The position numbers were made by a program, and so were the translations under genes. A DNA stretch of 64,000 nucleotides from Paenibacillus vietnamensis. Its GTDB lineage: Bacteria > Bacillota > Bacilli > Paenibacillales > Paenibacillaceae. The notes beneath the pieces were generated by a model that saw only the letters and a list, made by a program, of their open reading frames with translations, did not search any database and was not told the DNA's origin. Where the stretch lies: NCBI RefSeq assembly GCF_020169515.1, contig NZ_JAHMHW010000005.1, forward strand, positions 282,593 to 346,592. The letters are read 5' to 3'. Positions 8,869 to 19,793 of the stretch are shown piece after piece (position 1 is the first letter of the stretch; each line of letters opens with the position of its first letter).

Positions 8869-9759
8869 ATGTTAAGCAGACTTCCTTTTAATAAGCAAAA
8901 AAGGGTTGTCATCATAAGTTTTGTCGCGCTGCCGCTGCTGCTGCTACTCACCTTCTCGTATTACCCGGCGCTTGAGCTGGTCAGGCTGAGCTTCACGAGC
9001 TGGGACGGGTTAAGTCCGGACAAGGAGTGGATCGGCTGGGCCAATTATAAGGAAGTGTTTTCGAATCCCGAGATTTTCGGCGTCTTCAAGCATAACTTTG
9101 CTTATTTCGCCGTCGGGATCGTGCAGAACATCGTTGCGATTTATTTTGCGGTGGTGCTGAACGGCAGGCTGAAGGGGAAAAACTTTTTCCGGCTGCTGCT
9201 CTTTTTGCCTTATATTTTAAACGGCGTTGCAGTTGCTTATCTGTTCGGGTATGTGTTTGACACGACGAACGGCTCGCTCAATTATTTGTTAGGACAGCTG
9301 GGCTTCGGTGCTTTATCCGAGACGAGCTGGCTCGGCAGCGAATCCTTTGTCAATTATACGCTTGCTTCCATCGGGTTTTGGCGGTTTATGGGCTTTAATA
9401 TGGTTATTTATTTGGCGGCGCTCCAATCCATACCGGGCGACATTTACGAAGCGGCCTCCATCGACGGGGCTAACGGCTGGCAGCAATTTATTAGCATCAC
9501 GCTTCCGAACATTTACAAAATTATTGAGCTCAATTTGTTCCTGACGGTCACCGGCGCATTAGAGGTGTTCGATCTCCCGTTCGTGCTGACGAAGGGCGGT
9601 CCGGCAGGAGCGAGCGAAACCTTCGTTATGAAAATTCTCGAGACCGCGTTCCAGTTCAACAACTATGGGCTCGCTTCCGCCATGAGCGTCGTCTTGTTGC
9701 TATTTGTCATCGTCGTATTGTCGATTCAGCGTTTCCTGCTGAACGGAAAGGGGGACTGA
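8869..9759 (+). CDS. sugar ABC transporter permease (MalF type)
   Basis: A 296-residue integral membrane permease with six predicted membrane segments. The first is at residues 13-36 and is followed by an extracytoplasmic loop. The cytoplasmic EAA loop reads EAASIDGANGWQQFISITLP, which contacts the ATPase subunit. Its position right after the binding protein and 3 nt before the second permease gives a standard carbohydrate-uptake-1 set. No ATPase gene follows, so the importer must borrow a shared MsmX/UgpC-type ATPase encoded elsewhere, as is usual in Bacillales. Confidence 0.93.
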   Translation: MLSRLPFNKQKRVVIISFVALPLLLLLTFSYYPALELVRLSFTSWDGLSPDKEWIGWANYKEVFSNPEIFGVFKHNFAYFAVGIVQNIVAIYFAVVLNGRLKGKNFFRLLLFLPYILNGVAVAYLFGYVFDTTNGSLNYLLGQLGFGALSETSWLGSESFVNYTLASIGFWRFMGFNMVIYLAALQSIPGDIYEAASIDGANGWQQFISITLPNIYKIIELNLFLTVTGALEVFDLPFVLTKGGPAGASETFVMKILETAFQFNNYGLASAMSVVLLLFVIVVLSIQRFLLNGKGD

Positions 9760-9762
9760 CCG

Positions 9763-10593
9763 GTGAACCGCACGAACAGACTTTGGGATTCGGTCAAATA
9801 TGCATCGCTGCTGCTCGCGGTATTTGCGATTTTATTTCCGCCCTATATCATAGTTGTGAACGCCTTCAAGACGAAGGAGGAATTCCACAGCAAATCGTAT
9901 ATTTCGGCGCCGGACAGCTTTCTGTACTTCAAAAACTTCGTTCAGGCCTTCAAGCAGGCGGATATGACGACGGCCTTCGGCAATACGATTCTAATTGTCG
10001 CGATTACGCTAATTTTGAATATTTTGCTCGGCTCGGCTTTTTGTTATGCGGTCGGACGCTTTGAGTTCAAGCTCAAAGGGCCGCTGCTCGGCCTGTTTCT
10101 GTTCGCGACGATCATCCCGTCGATTACGACGCAGGTCGTTAACTACAAAACGGTGCAAATGCTTGATCTGACGAACCATTTAATGGGCCCGGTGCTCATT
10201 TATGTCGGCGCGGACATTTTACAGATCTATATTTTCCTGCAGTTTATTAAGAACATCCCGAATGAGCTGGACGAAAGCGCAATGCTTGAGGGCGCATCCC
10301 TAATCCGGATTTTCCGCTCGATCATTTTTCCGCTGCTTGCTCCGGCGACGGCTACGATCGTCATTTTGAAAACCATCGCCATTTACAACGATATGTATAC
10401 TCCTTATCTCTATTTGCCGCGAGCGGAGCATGTCGTCGTGTCCACCTCGCTGATGCGGTTTTTCGGGGTGAACAGCGGCGACTGGCAGATGATTTCTTCG
10501 GCGATTCTGATCATCATGATTCCGACGGCGGTTCTTTATCTGTTTTTGCAAAAGTACATTTTTGCGGGCGTTACGAGCGGTGCGGTGAAATAA
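9763..10593 (+). CDS. sugar ABC transporter permease (MalG type)
   Basis: A 276-residue permease, second half of the importer. It has six predicted membrane segments and the EAA-type loop ESAMLEGASLIRIFRSIIFPLL, and ends in the usual KYIFAGVTSGAVK, which is typical of MalG-like proteins. It starts with GTG only 3 nt after the stop of the first permease, with GAAAGGGGG inside the upstream gene as ribosome binding site, so the two permeases are made together. Confidence 0.93.
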   Translation: MNRTNRLWDSVKYASLLLAVFAILFPPYIIVVNAFKTKEEFHSKSYISAPDSFLYFKNFVQAFKQADMTTAFGNTILIVAITLILNILLGSAFCYAVGRFEFKLKGPLLGLFLFATIIPSITTQVVNYKTVQMLDLTNHLMGPVLIYVGADILQIYIFLQFIKNIPNELDESAMLEGASLIRIFRSIIFPLLAPATATIVILKTIAIYNDMYTPYLYLPRAEHVVVSTSLMRFFGVNSGDWQMISSAILIIMIPTAVLYLFLQKYIFAGVTSGAVK

Positions 10594-10681
10594 GCCGCCC
10601 GCTTTGTTTTTTTTCGGTTCTTGCGGCAGCTTTCATTTTTGGGCAAAATGAAAGAGGCGATGGCAAAGGAGTGTGGCCGGG

Positions 10682-11440
10682 ATGAACATTATCATTGCCG
10701 ATGACGAGGAATTGATCAGGCTCGGGCTTCAAAAAATTATGACCAACATGGAGCTTGGCATTCAAATCATCGGTTCTTATAGCAACGGAATGGACGCATG
10801 GACGCATATTTCCAAGCTGGGCGAGGGCGAGCTCGACGTTCTCATTACGGATATCAAAATGCCGCTCATGGACGGGCTGCGCCTGATCGAGCAGATGAAG
10901 GACAAACGGGTCGCGACTATCGTGCTCAGCGGCTTCAGCGAATTTGACTATGCGCGCCGTGCGCTGCGGTTCGGAGTCCGCGATTATTTGCTGAAGCCGG
11001 TCGACAAAACGAGCCTGTATGATTTGCTCGTCCGCATCAAGCAGGAACGGTCGGAAAGCGGTAAAGCGGAGCATTCGGCTGGCGCGGCGGACCGGGAAGA
11101 AGCCTCAAACGAGAAAGAGCATCACGTCATTGAGCGGATGAAGGCGATTCTGGAGCAGGAGTACGACAAAAACTTTGAGATGGAGCGGATGGCGGAAAAC
11201 GTCGGCATGAGCGCCAATTACCTCAGCAGGCTGTTCAAGCAGGAAACCGGCATTACGCTGACCGAATATTTGATCGATATCCGGATCGAGAAAGCGAAGC
11301 AGTTTTTGACCGATCATCCCAACTTGAAAAACTATGAAATCTCGCAGCTGGTCGGCTACAGCGATCCGGTCTATTTCAACAAGCTGTTCAAAAAAATGGT
11401 CGGCGTCACGCCGAAGGATTACAAAGGTACGCAAAGGTAG
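10682..11440 (+). CDS. YesN-type response regulator with AraC DNA-binding domain
   Basis: A 252-residue two-component regulator. The receiver domain spans residues 1-120, with acidic pocket ADDEE, phospho-acceptor Asp57 in LITDIKMPLMDG and the lysine of DYLLKPVDK. After a Glu/Ser/Ala linker, two helix-turn-helix motifs of the AraC/XylS type follow (MAENVGMSANYLSRLFKQE and ISQLVGYSDPVYFNKLFKK). AAGGAG spaced 10 nt from the ATG at 10682 is preferred over a GTG nine bases earlier, which sits only one base after it. It lies 88 nt after the sugar permeases, so it probably regulates the mannan genes. Its usual partner, a YesM-type membrane histidine kinase, is not in this window. Confidence 0.92.
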   Translation: MNIIIADDEELIRLGLQKIMTNMELGIQIIGSYSNGMDAWTHISKLGEGELDVLITDIKMPLMDGLRLIEQMKDKRVATIVLSGFSEFDYARRALRFGVRDYLLKPVDKTSLYDLLVRIKQERSESGKAEHSAGAADREEASNEKEHHVIERMKAILEQEYDKNFEMERMAENVGMSANYLSRLFKQETGITLTEYLIDIRIEKAKQFLTDHPNLKNYEISQLVGYSDPVYFNKLFKKMVGVTPKDYKGTQR

Positions 11441-11577
11441 CGGAGCAGCCAAATCGGATAAAATTAACGCCATATCGCACATTTACAGCCCTTGCAAATG
11501 AGCGTAAGATGGTGGCCGTAGTAGACCGTAGGCACCAGCGCCGCGGTATGTCAAGCTGCAGAAGGATGGAGAGCAAC

Positions 11578-13392
11578 ATGAGCGAAAGAGCAGTCAAGGC
11601 CAAGGCTGGTATCGGCGGAGGAGCGAGGGGGCTTGGAAGCACGTTCGAAAACGCCGCTTTGGACCAGGAGGCCGGTCCGATAAAGTTTTTGCTTTCGCTT
11701 TATAAGGGGAATTTTACGAATCTGACGATTTCGCTGCTGTTTTTGCTTATCAAGAGCGCGCCGGTGTATGTGCTGCCGATCGTTACGGCCAACATCATCA
11801 ATATCGCGACGAACCCGGAGCAGCATCCGATCAGCGGGATCTGGATTAATTTTGCGGTTATTTTAATCGTTATTTTGCAAAATATACCGACGCACGCGGC
11901 GTACATATCGTTCCTTAGCCGCGCGATCCGATATGTGGAGGCTGGCCTCCGGAGCGCGCTTGTGCGCAAGCTGCAGCAGCTGTCGATCAACTCGCACCGC
12001 GAGCTGCCTGCAGGCAAGCTGCAGTCCAAGGTGCTCCGCGATGTGGAAGCGGTCGAGATGATGTCGAAGCAGTTTATGATCGCTTTGGCGCCTGCGGTCG
12101 TTAATATTATCGTGTCGTTCGTTATTACGCTGAAGAGCAGCTGGATCGTTTCTTTGTTTTTTGTGCTGACGATTCCGATGTCGATTTCGATTGTAACCGT
12201 CTTCCGCCGCAAAATCCGGAAATCCAACAAGGAATTCCGCAAGGAAATCGAGCAGATGTCCTCGCGCGTGTCGGAAATGGTGGAGATGATCCCGATTACG
12301 CGCGCCCACGGCCTCGAGAAGGTCGAGATCGAGCGGATCGATTCGACGCTCCGCAATATCCAGGGCAAAGGTTACCGGCTCGATCTGGTGGAGGCGTATT
12401 TCGGCTCGACGAACTGGGTCACGTTTCAGACCTTTCAGGTGTTATGCCTGATCTTCACGGCATATCTCGCCTACAATGGGCAAATTCAAGTCGGCGACGT
12501 CGTCATGTACCAGGGCTTTTTTGCAATGATTCTTGCTTCGGTGACCGGACTCATTAACATTTATCCGCAAATTGCGAAGGGTATTGAATCGATTCATTCG
12601 ATCAAAGAAATATTGGTGTCGACCGACATCGAGAACAATAGCGGCAAAAGAAAGCTGGCGGACGTTCACGGAGAGTTTTCGTTCCAGGGCGTTGAGCTGT
12701 CGTATCCGGGCAGCGAGCATCATGTGCTCGAGGACGTCACGCTGGACGTGAAGGCGGGCGAGTGTATCGCCTTCGTAGGCGCATCGGGCGCGGGGAAATC
12801 GACGGTGCTTAATCTGGTCATTGGCTTCCTGCAGCCGACCGGAGGCAGAGTGATGATGGACGGCATCAATCTGGCGGATATTGACCTGCGCAGCTACCGT
12901 AAGCATTTGGCGGTCGTGCCGCAGACGAACATTTTGTTCTCGGGGACGATCCGTGACAATATTACGTACGGCCTTCGCAATATTAGCGATGAGGACGTGC
13001 GGCGGGTTGTGGAGATGGCAAATTTGGCCGAATTTATCGATCAGCTGCCCGACGGTCTGCAGACGATGGTCGGCGAGCACGGCGGCAAGCTGTCGGGCGG
13101 CCAGCGCCAGCGGATCGCGATCGCACGGGCGCTTATCCGCGCTCCGAAGATTATCATCCTGGACGAAGCGACGTCCGCGCTCGACAACGAGTCGGAGTTC
13201 CATGTGCAGAAGGCGATGCAGGAGCTGATCAAGGGGCGCACGACGTTTATCGTCGCGCACCGCTTGTCGACGATCCGCGACGCCGACCGCATCGTCGTCA
13301 TGAAGCAGGGACGGATCGCCGAGGTCGGTACTTTCGACGAGCTAATGGCGAAGAAGGGCGAGTTTTACAATTTGAAGCAGCTTCAGCTGTGA
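11578..13392 (+). CDS. ABC transporter, fused membrane and ATPase domains
   Basis: A 604-residue exporter half-transporter, working as a homodimer. The six-helix membrane domain covers about residues 55-340. The nucleotide-binding domain follows with Walker A GASGAGKST, Q-loop VVPQTNILFSG, signature LSGGQRQRIAIARAL, Walker B IIILDEAT and switch histidine in VAHRLSTI. An in-frame frame extends upstream, but GGAGAG before the ATG at 11578 and the basic MSERAVKAKAG start suit best. It follows the response regulator by 137 nt; whether it is part of the sugar locus is unclear, since exporters of this type carry many substrates. Confidence 0.92.
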   Translation: MSERAVKAKAGIGGGARGLGSTFENAALDQEAGPIKFLLSLYKGNFTNLTISLLFLLIKSAPVYVLPIVTANIINIATNPEQHPISGIWINFAVILIVILQNIPTHAAYISFLSRAIRYVEAGLRSALVRKLQQLSINSHRELPAGKLQSKVLRDVEAVEMMSKQFMIALAPAVVNIIVSFVITLKSSWIVSLFFVLTIPMSISIVTVFRRKIRKSNKEFRKEIEQMSSRVSEMVEMIPITRAHGLEKVEIERIDSTLRNIQGKGYRLDLVEAYFGSTNWVTFQTFQVLCLIFTAYLAYNGQIQVGDVVMYQGFFAMILASVTGLINIYPQIAKGIESIHSIKEILVSTDIENNSGKRKLADVHGEFSFQGVELSYPGSEHHVLEDVTLDVKAGECIAFVGASGAGKSTVLNLVIGFLQPTGGRVMMDGINLADIDLRSYRKHLAVVPQTNILFSGTIRDNITYGLRNISDEDVRRVVEMANLAEFIDQLPDGLQTMVGEHGGKLSGGQRQRIAIARALIRAPKIIILDEATSALDNESEFHVQKAMQELIKGRTTFIVAHRLSTIRDADRIVVMKQGRIAEVGTFDELMAKKGEFYNLKQLQL

Positions 13393-13471
13393 TGCGCTTG
13401 GGCGGCGTGCTCGTGCGCGGCAATTAGATGGATTTCTGTACTAATTTTTCGTCGATGATGCGCGGCTTATG

Positions 13472-13559
13472 AAATAACTGGATTTTACGTTGTTAATTCT
13501 GCGAAATGTCCGATCAGGACAAAAAAACGGTGAATTAACTTCGTGAAATCCAGTTATTT
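13472..13559. repeat. 88-bp nested inverted-repeat element, copy A
   Basis: Perfect 14-bp ends AAATAACTGGATTT and AAATCCAGTTATTT enclose a second arm pair (GTTAATTC at 13492, GAATTAAC at 13532). A third pair, TGTCC/GGACA, lies around the centre. The whole can fold into one long interrupted hairpin. A second element with the same outer arms and the same architecture, but different and still complementary inner arms, lies at 49425-49498. It follows the ABC gene and could also stop transcription, although no long T-run follows. Confidence 0.75.
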
Positions 13560-13717
13560 TTCGTTTTGAGGGAGATTGATGAAATTAACTGTGTCATTTC
13601 CATTTAATGAAAACTGTATTTGTAGATTATTTTGCTTATTTCTAAGGTTGCAGACGAGATTGTTTACTTGGAATAAAGAAGCTAGACACAGGTCTTATCT
13701 TCAGTTGGGTTTTTTAG

Positions 13718-13754
13718 ATGCCTATTTGCGATCAATTCGCGGAGGCATTTTTTT
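13718..13754 (+). terminator. rho-independent terminator with no gene before it
   Basis: ATGCCT/AGGCAT plus inner GCGA/TCGC arms are followed by TTTTTTT. No protein gene ends here. The roughly 150 nt before it has no convincing coding frame, so it may end a small RNA, a lost gene, or the ABC transcript. Confidence 0.6.
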
Positions 13755-13930
13755 ATTTCCGGGAACTTTTCACTTTTCATCCCCCCAACTTGTTTTCAAC
13801 CCCTTATTTTTTTTCGTTATGTTTAAAGTAAATCCTTTAAGATAGGCAAGTCCGTTATTTCGTACATAAGTTTTATTTGGGTAGCACATACTCATTAAAA
13901 AACCGCACACTCAAGAAGGAGTTTATCAGA

Positions 13931-14938
13931 ATGAATGTGGAACATAAAGTAGGTCTATCCTCAACGGAAATTGCTGGCTTATGGATGACATTTATCAATG
14001 ACAGTATGGCGATTTGCATCTCCAAGCACTTTTTGCATCATTTAACTAATGAAGATGTTAAAACCATCGTTAATAAGTCCCTTGAATTATCCGAGAAACA
14101 TGTAAAGGAAATCAGGAACATCTTTGAAAAAGAAGGTTTCCCAATCCCGAAGGGTTTTTCCGATGAAGATGTTGATTTGAATGCCCCTCCATTGTTCTTT
14201 GATCTTTTCCCATTGAGTTATGTTTATGGCATGAGCCGAATTGGTTTGGTAAACTACGGTGTATTAACCTCGAATGTTGCTCGTAAGGATATTCGAATCT
14301 TCTTCACTGACTGTTTACAATCCACACTGGAGCTTTATAATGATTCCGTTAACTTATTCCTATCTATAGGAATTTATGACCGTCCTCCAATGATCCCTTA
14401 CCCGGACCACATCGAATTTGTTCGTAAAAAAGAAGCCTTTTTATCCAAATGGCTGGAACAGAAACGCCCTTTAAATGTACTTGAACTATCCGAGATGTTC
14501 TTTAACATTGAAAGAAACTACTTTGGGCTAGTTTTACTCAATGGTTTCATACAAGTTACAAAGGATAAAGAAATTCAAAAATACTTGATGGATGGAAAAG
14601 AATTAGCTCAAAAACAGATTCGGTTCCTAAATGATACTCTGATTAAAGAAGACCTAATGGGTTCAATTATGGTTAATTCCGAAGTGTCAACTTCAACGGT
14701 CTCTCCTTTTTCAGACAGGTTGATATTGAACCTTGTCACACTGCTTCAAACTCAAGGTGTACACTTTATTGGTCATGCGCTTTCTGTTTCTTCAAGGATT
14801 GATTTGGTAAATGAATACTTAAAAATAATTGTAGAAATTTTGCAATACGGGAAAGAGGGTACTGAAATATTAATTGACAGAGGATGGTTAGAAGAACCGC
14901 CGCATGCTCCAAATAGAAAAGAGTTGGCTAAAATTTAA
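13931..14938 (+). CDS. DUF3231 family protein
   Basis: A 335-residue, mostly helical protein of the DUF3231 family found in Bacillales, made of two homologous halves of about 165 residues. The first starts at SSTEIAGLWMTFINDSMAIC; the second, after residue 170, contains LNVLELSEMFFNIERNYFG. Both resemble ferritin-like/CotF-type four-helix units. Function is not established; spore association has been proposed for relatives. AAGGAG 9 nt before the ATG at 13931 fixes the start, although the frame is open further upstream. The gene is clearly AT-richer than its neighbours and uses AT-ending codons, which suggests horizontal acquisition. Confidence 0.85.
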   Translation: MNVEHKVGLSSTEIAGLWMTFINDSMAICISKHFLHHLTNEDVKTIVNKSLELSEKHVKEIRNIFEKEGFPIPKGFSDEDVDLNAPPLFFDLFPLSYVYGMSRIGLVNYGVLTSNVARKDIRIFFTDCLQSTLELYNDSVNLFLSIGIYDRPPMIPYPDHIEFVRKKEAFLSKWLEQKRPLNVLELSEMFFNIERNYFGLVLLNGFIQVTKDKEIQKYLMDGKELAQKQIRFLNDTLIKEDLMGSIMVNSEVSTSTVSPFSDRLILNLVTLLQTQGVHFIGHALSVSSRIDLVNEYLKIIVEILQYGKEGTEILIDRGWLEEPPHAPNRKELAKI

Positions 14939-15153
14939 ATGGTTACGCATTACGCTAAAGCAGGTACGACAGCTTAATCAAGACTAGACGGCAGCCGGTC
15001 AGAGCGATCAGCTGTCTTTGCTATTTAGCAGTAAGCCTCATTTCGTGAATAAGTAAAAGGAGCTTCCGCGGCGGCAACTCCCTCACGATCTGCGCCTCCA
15101 AGTCTTGTCCGAGAGTTGAAACTCTTGCGTAACAGATCAATTTTTATAGAAAC
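14939..15153. other. non-coding stretch, nothing recognisable
   Basis: No convincing reading frame, RNA gene or terminator is visible. It is the left part of a kilobase of decayed DNA that contains three gene remnants. Confidence 0.5.
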
Positions 15154-15317
15154 ATGTTCGAGAGTCAATGTCTAGGCTGCCAACTTGCGGATAAACAGCT
15201 GGAAACTCACGTTGTTTACGAAAATGAACAGGTTACTTGTATTCTAGATATCGCTCCATTGATCCATTGAACGAAGGCCATATCCTGATCCTTCATGCAC
15301 ATCTTTCCTCGGTATGA
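15154..15317 (+). pseudogene. HIT-family protein remnant, frameshifted and truncated
   Basis: From an ATG at 15154 the first frame reads MFESQCLGCQLADKQLETH and then VVYENEQVTCILDIAPL. It then stops at 15270. Shifting frame at about 15267 restores LNEGHILILHAHLSS, the usual continuation of the HIT fold (Y-E-N...D-x-x-P-x-N-E-G-H-x-L-I). The catalytic HxHxH motif and the C-terminal half are missing. One frameshift plus deletion mark it as dead. Confidence 0.7.
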
Positions 15318-15362
15318 ATCGGATGGGGTCGGGTGGGTAGGAGCAAGGAAGGAATTGTTCAA

Positions 15363-15695
15363 TTGAAGAATTTCGTTTTTATTATTTTGCTGGCAGTTTT
15401 TTCATTAATTGGCTGCCAAAATGATTCCCCGGCGGTGCCGGAAGCTAAGATGTTTAGTATTCATTTGGACATACCAAATGATATACGAATTTTAAGGACA
15501 AATGGAATAGGGTTATGGTAATTCATACCAATGTCTGATGAGACACCCATTATAGAATTGCGCGTCCCACCAGATAATAGCGCTAATTATTCTACTGCAG
15601 TTTATACACCAGGAAGACAAAAACACGATGCTGTACGTTGGTCCGCTGCAGTTTATGCAGCGGAATCATGCCAAATCGGCCTAATTGGAGTGTAA
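15363..15695 (+). pseudogene. lipoprotein gene broken by an in-frame stop
   Basis: A TTG start preceded by AAGGAAGG gives LKNFVFIILLAVFSLIGCQND, with a lipoprotein signal and LIGC lipobox. The frame meets TAA at 15519, then continues in the same frame as FIPMSDETPIIELRVPPDNS up to another stop at 15693. The last third coincides with the 51-nt hairpin array. The simplest reading is a lipoprotein gene with a nonsense mutation whose 3' part was replaced by or grew the repeat array. A 52-residue mini-lipoprotein is possible but less likely. Confidence 0.5.
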
Positions 15696-15778
15696 GTGAA
15701 AGATTCTACTGCAAAAGTGCAGCACATCGCTATGAGCCTCCGTACATGTAAGGTTTCTGATGCAGTTTGTACAGCGGA
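15591..15778. repeat. 51-nt-period hairpin array, locus 1
   Basis: Four hairpin units start at 15591, 15642, 15705 and 15756; steps are 51, 63 and 51 nt. The best is at 15642-15664, with arms TCCGCTGCA and TGCAGCGGA. The last pair (15705 and 15756) is the conserved terminal module: a TCTACTGCA-AAAG-TGCAG hairpin, then ATGTAAGGT leading into TCTGATGCA 51 nt later. The same module ends the arrays at 20.0, 20.3 and 43.2 kb. Confidence 0.8.
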
Positions 15779-15899
15779 ACTGATGCGGGGTGAAGCCAAA
15801 ACTACAGATGAGTTTACGGCTACTGACCGGCTGGAAGTGGAGCAGCTGCACCGGCTGACGAAAATGTATGTCGAGGAGTATGAGAAGCAGGAGAAATAG
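15696..15899 (+). pseudogene. possible C-terminal gene remnant fused to repeat DNA
   Basis: The frame from a GTG at 15696 runs through the repeat array for its first 25 codons. It then ends in about 35 residues with normal coding character, including DRLEVEQLHRLTKMYVEEY, a charged amphipathic helix. The second half looks like the tail of a real protein whose body was lost; the family is not recognised. Confidence 0.3.
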
Positions 15900-15963
15900 A
15901 ATGGGGATAGAAGATAGTAACGGATTATTTGATTTAAAGCAGGAAGAGAGGAGCGTTTAATTT

Positions 15964-16449
15964 ATGATAATAGGCGATATTAAGCACATGGACCAGGAGC
16001 GTCACATTTATCCCGAAGCGATCCGGAAAGCGTTGGAGCATTTGCAGTCAGGCGGGCTTTCGGGCAAGGAGCCGGGCAAATATGAGCTCGAAGAGGGAGG
16101 GCTTATGTTTGCTTTGGTGCAGCGAATCGTGACGAAGCCGAGCGGCGAGCAGAGATTGGAGTCTCATGAGACTTATGTAGACGTTCAGTTTGTCGTGAGC
16201 GGGGAAGAGAGAATCGATGTGATCAAGCTCTCCGATCAGCTGGTCATCGAAGAACAGGACTTGGCCGGCCGGGATGTTGTTTTTTACGAAAGGAAGGAAA
16301 AACTTGAATCCAGTCTGGTACTGACGCCAGGCCAGTTCGCGGTTTTCTATCCCTCCGACGTTCACCGTCCGTGCTGCTCAGTGGATGGGCCGGGCGAAGT
16401 GAAAAAAGTCGTGATCAAGATTCATAAGCAATTGTGGGATGTGATTTAA
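15964..16449 (+). CDS. YhcH/YjgK/YiaL family cupin protein
   Basis: A 161-residue single-domain cupin of the DUF386 family. Typical segments are GKYELEEGGLMFALVQRIVTK, ESHETYVDVQFVVSGEERIDV and PGQFAVFYPSDVHRPCC, which includes the metal-binding His/Glu/His pattern. Relatives (YhcH, NanQ) act on sialic acids or other sugars, probably as anomerases, in the cytoplasm. GAGGAG lies upstream of the ATG. It stands alone between a decayed region and lacZ, with its own terminator, so its substrate cannot be read from context. Confidence 0.88.
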   Translation: MIIGDIKHMDQERHIYPEAIRKALEHLQSGGLSGKEPGKYELEEGGLMFALVQRIVTKPSGEQRLESHETYVDVQFVVSGEERIDVIKLSDQLVIEEQDLAGRDVVFYERKEKLESSLVLTPGQFAVFYPSDVHRPCCSVDGPGEVKKVVIKIHKQLWDVI

Positions 16450-16456
16450 ACTCCAG

Positions 16457-16492
16457 GAAGCAGCTTTCGCTAAAGGCGAGGCTGCTTTTTTA
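16457..16492 (+). terminator. rho-independent terminator of yhcH-like gene
   Basis: AAGCAGC and GCTGCTT arms with an inner TTCGC/GGCGA pair and a TAAA loop are followed by a T-run. It separates the cupin gene from lacZ. Confidence 0.8.
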
Positions 16493-16548
16493 TTTCTGCG
16501 ATGCCATGATTAGATTCATATTTTTATAGTTGATATGAAAATTGTTAA

Positions 16549-19730
<3,182 letters not shown>

Positions 19731-19746
19731 GAATAGTGGTTCAGGC

Positions 19747-19776
19747 AAGGGCGGTTCGTATTCGAACCGCCCTTGT
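19747..19776 (+). terminator. strong hairpin after lacZ
   Basis: The perfect 13-bp arms CAAGGGCGGTTCG and CGAACCGCCCTTG with a 4-nt loop begin 16 nt after the stop codon. Only a short T-poor tail follows, so it may protect the mRNA end as much as terminate. Confidence 0.65.
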
Positions 19777-19793
19777 TGGCGTGCATAGGGGGT

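Noticed and set aside
13576..13845. 89-codon frame between the ABC exporter and DUF3231
   Set aside because: No ribosome binding site, no domain, and a terminator hairpin lies inside it.
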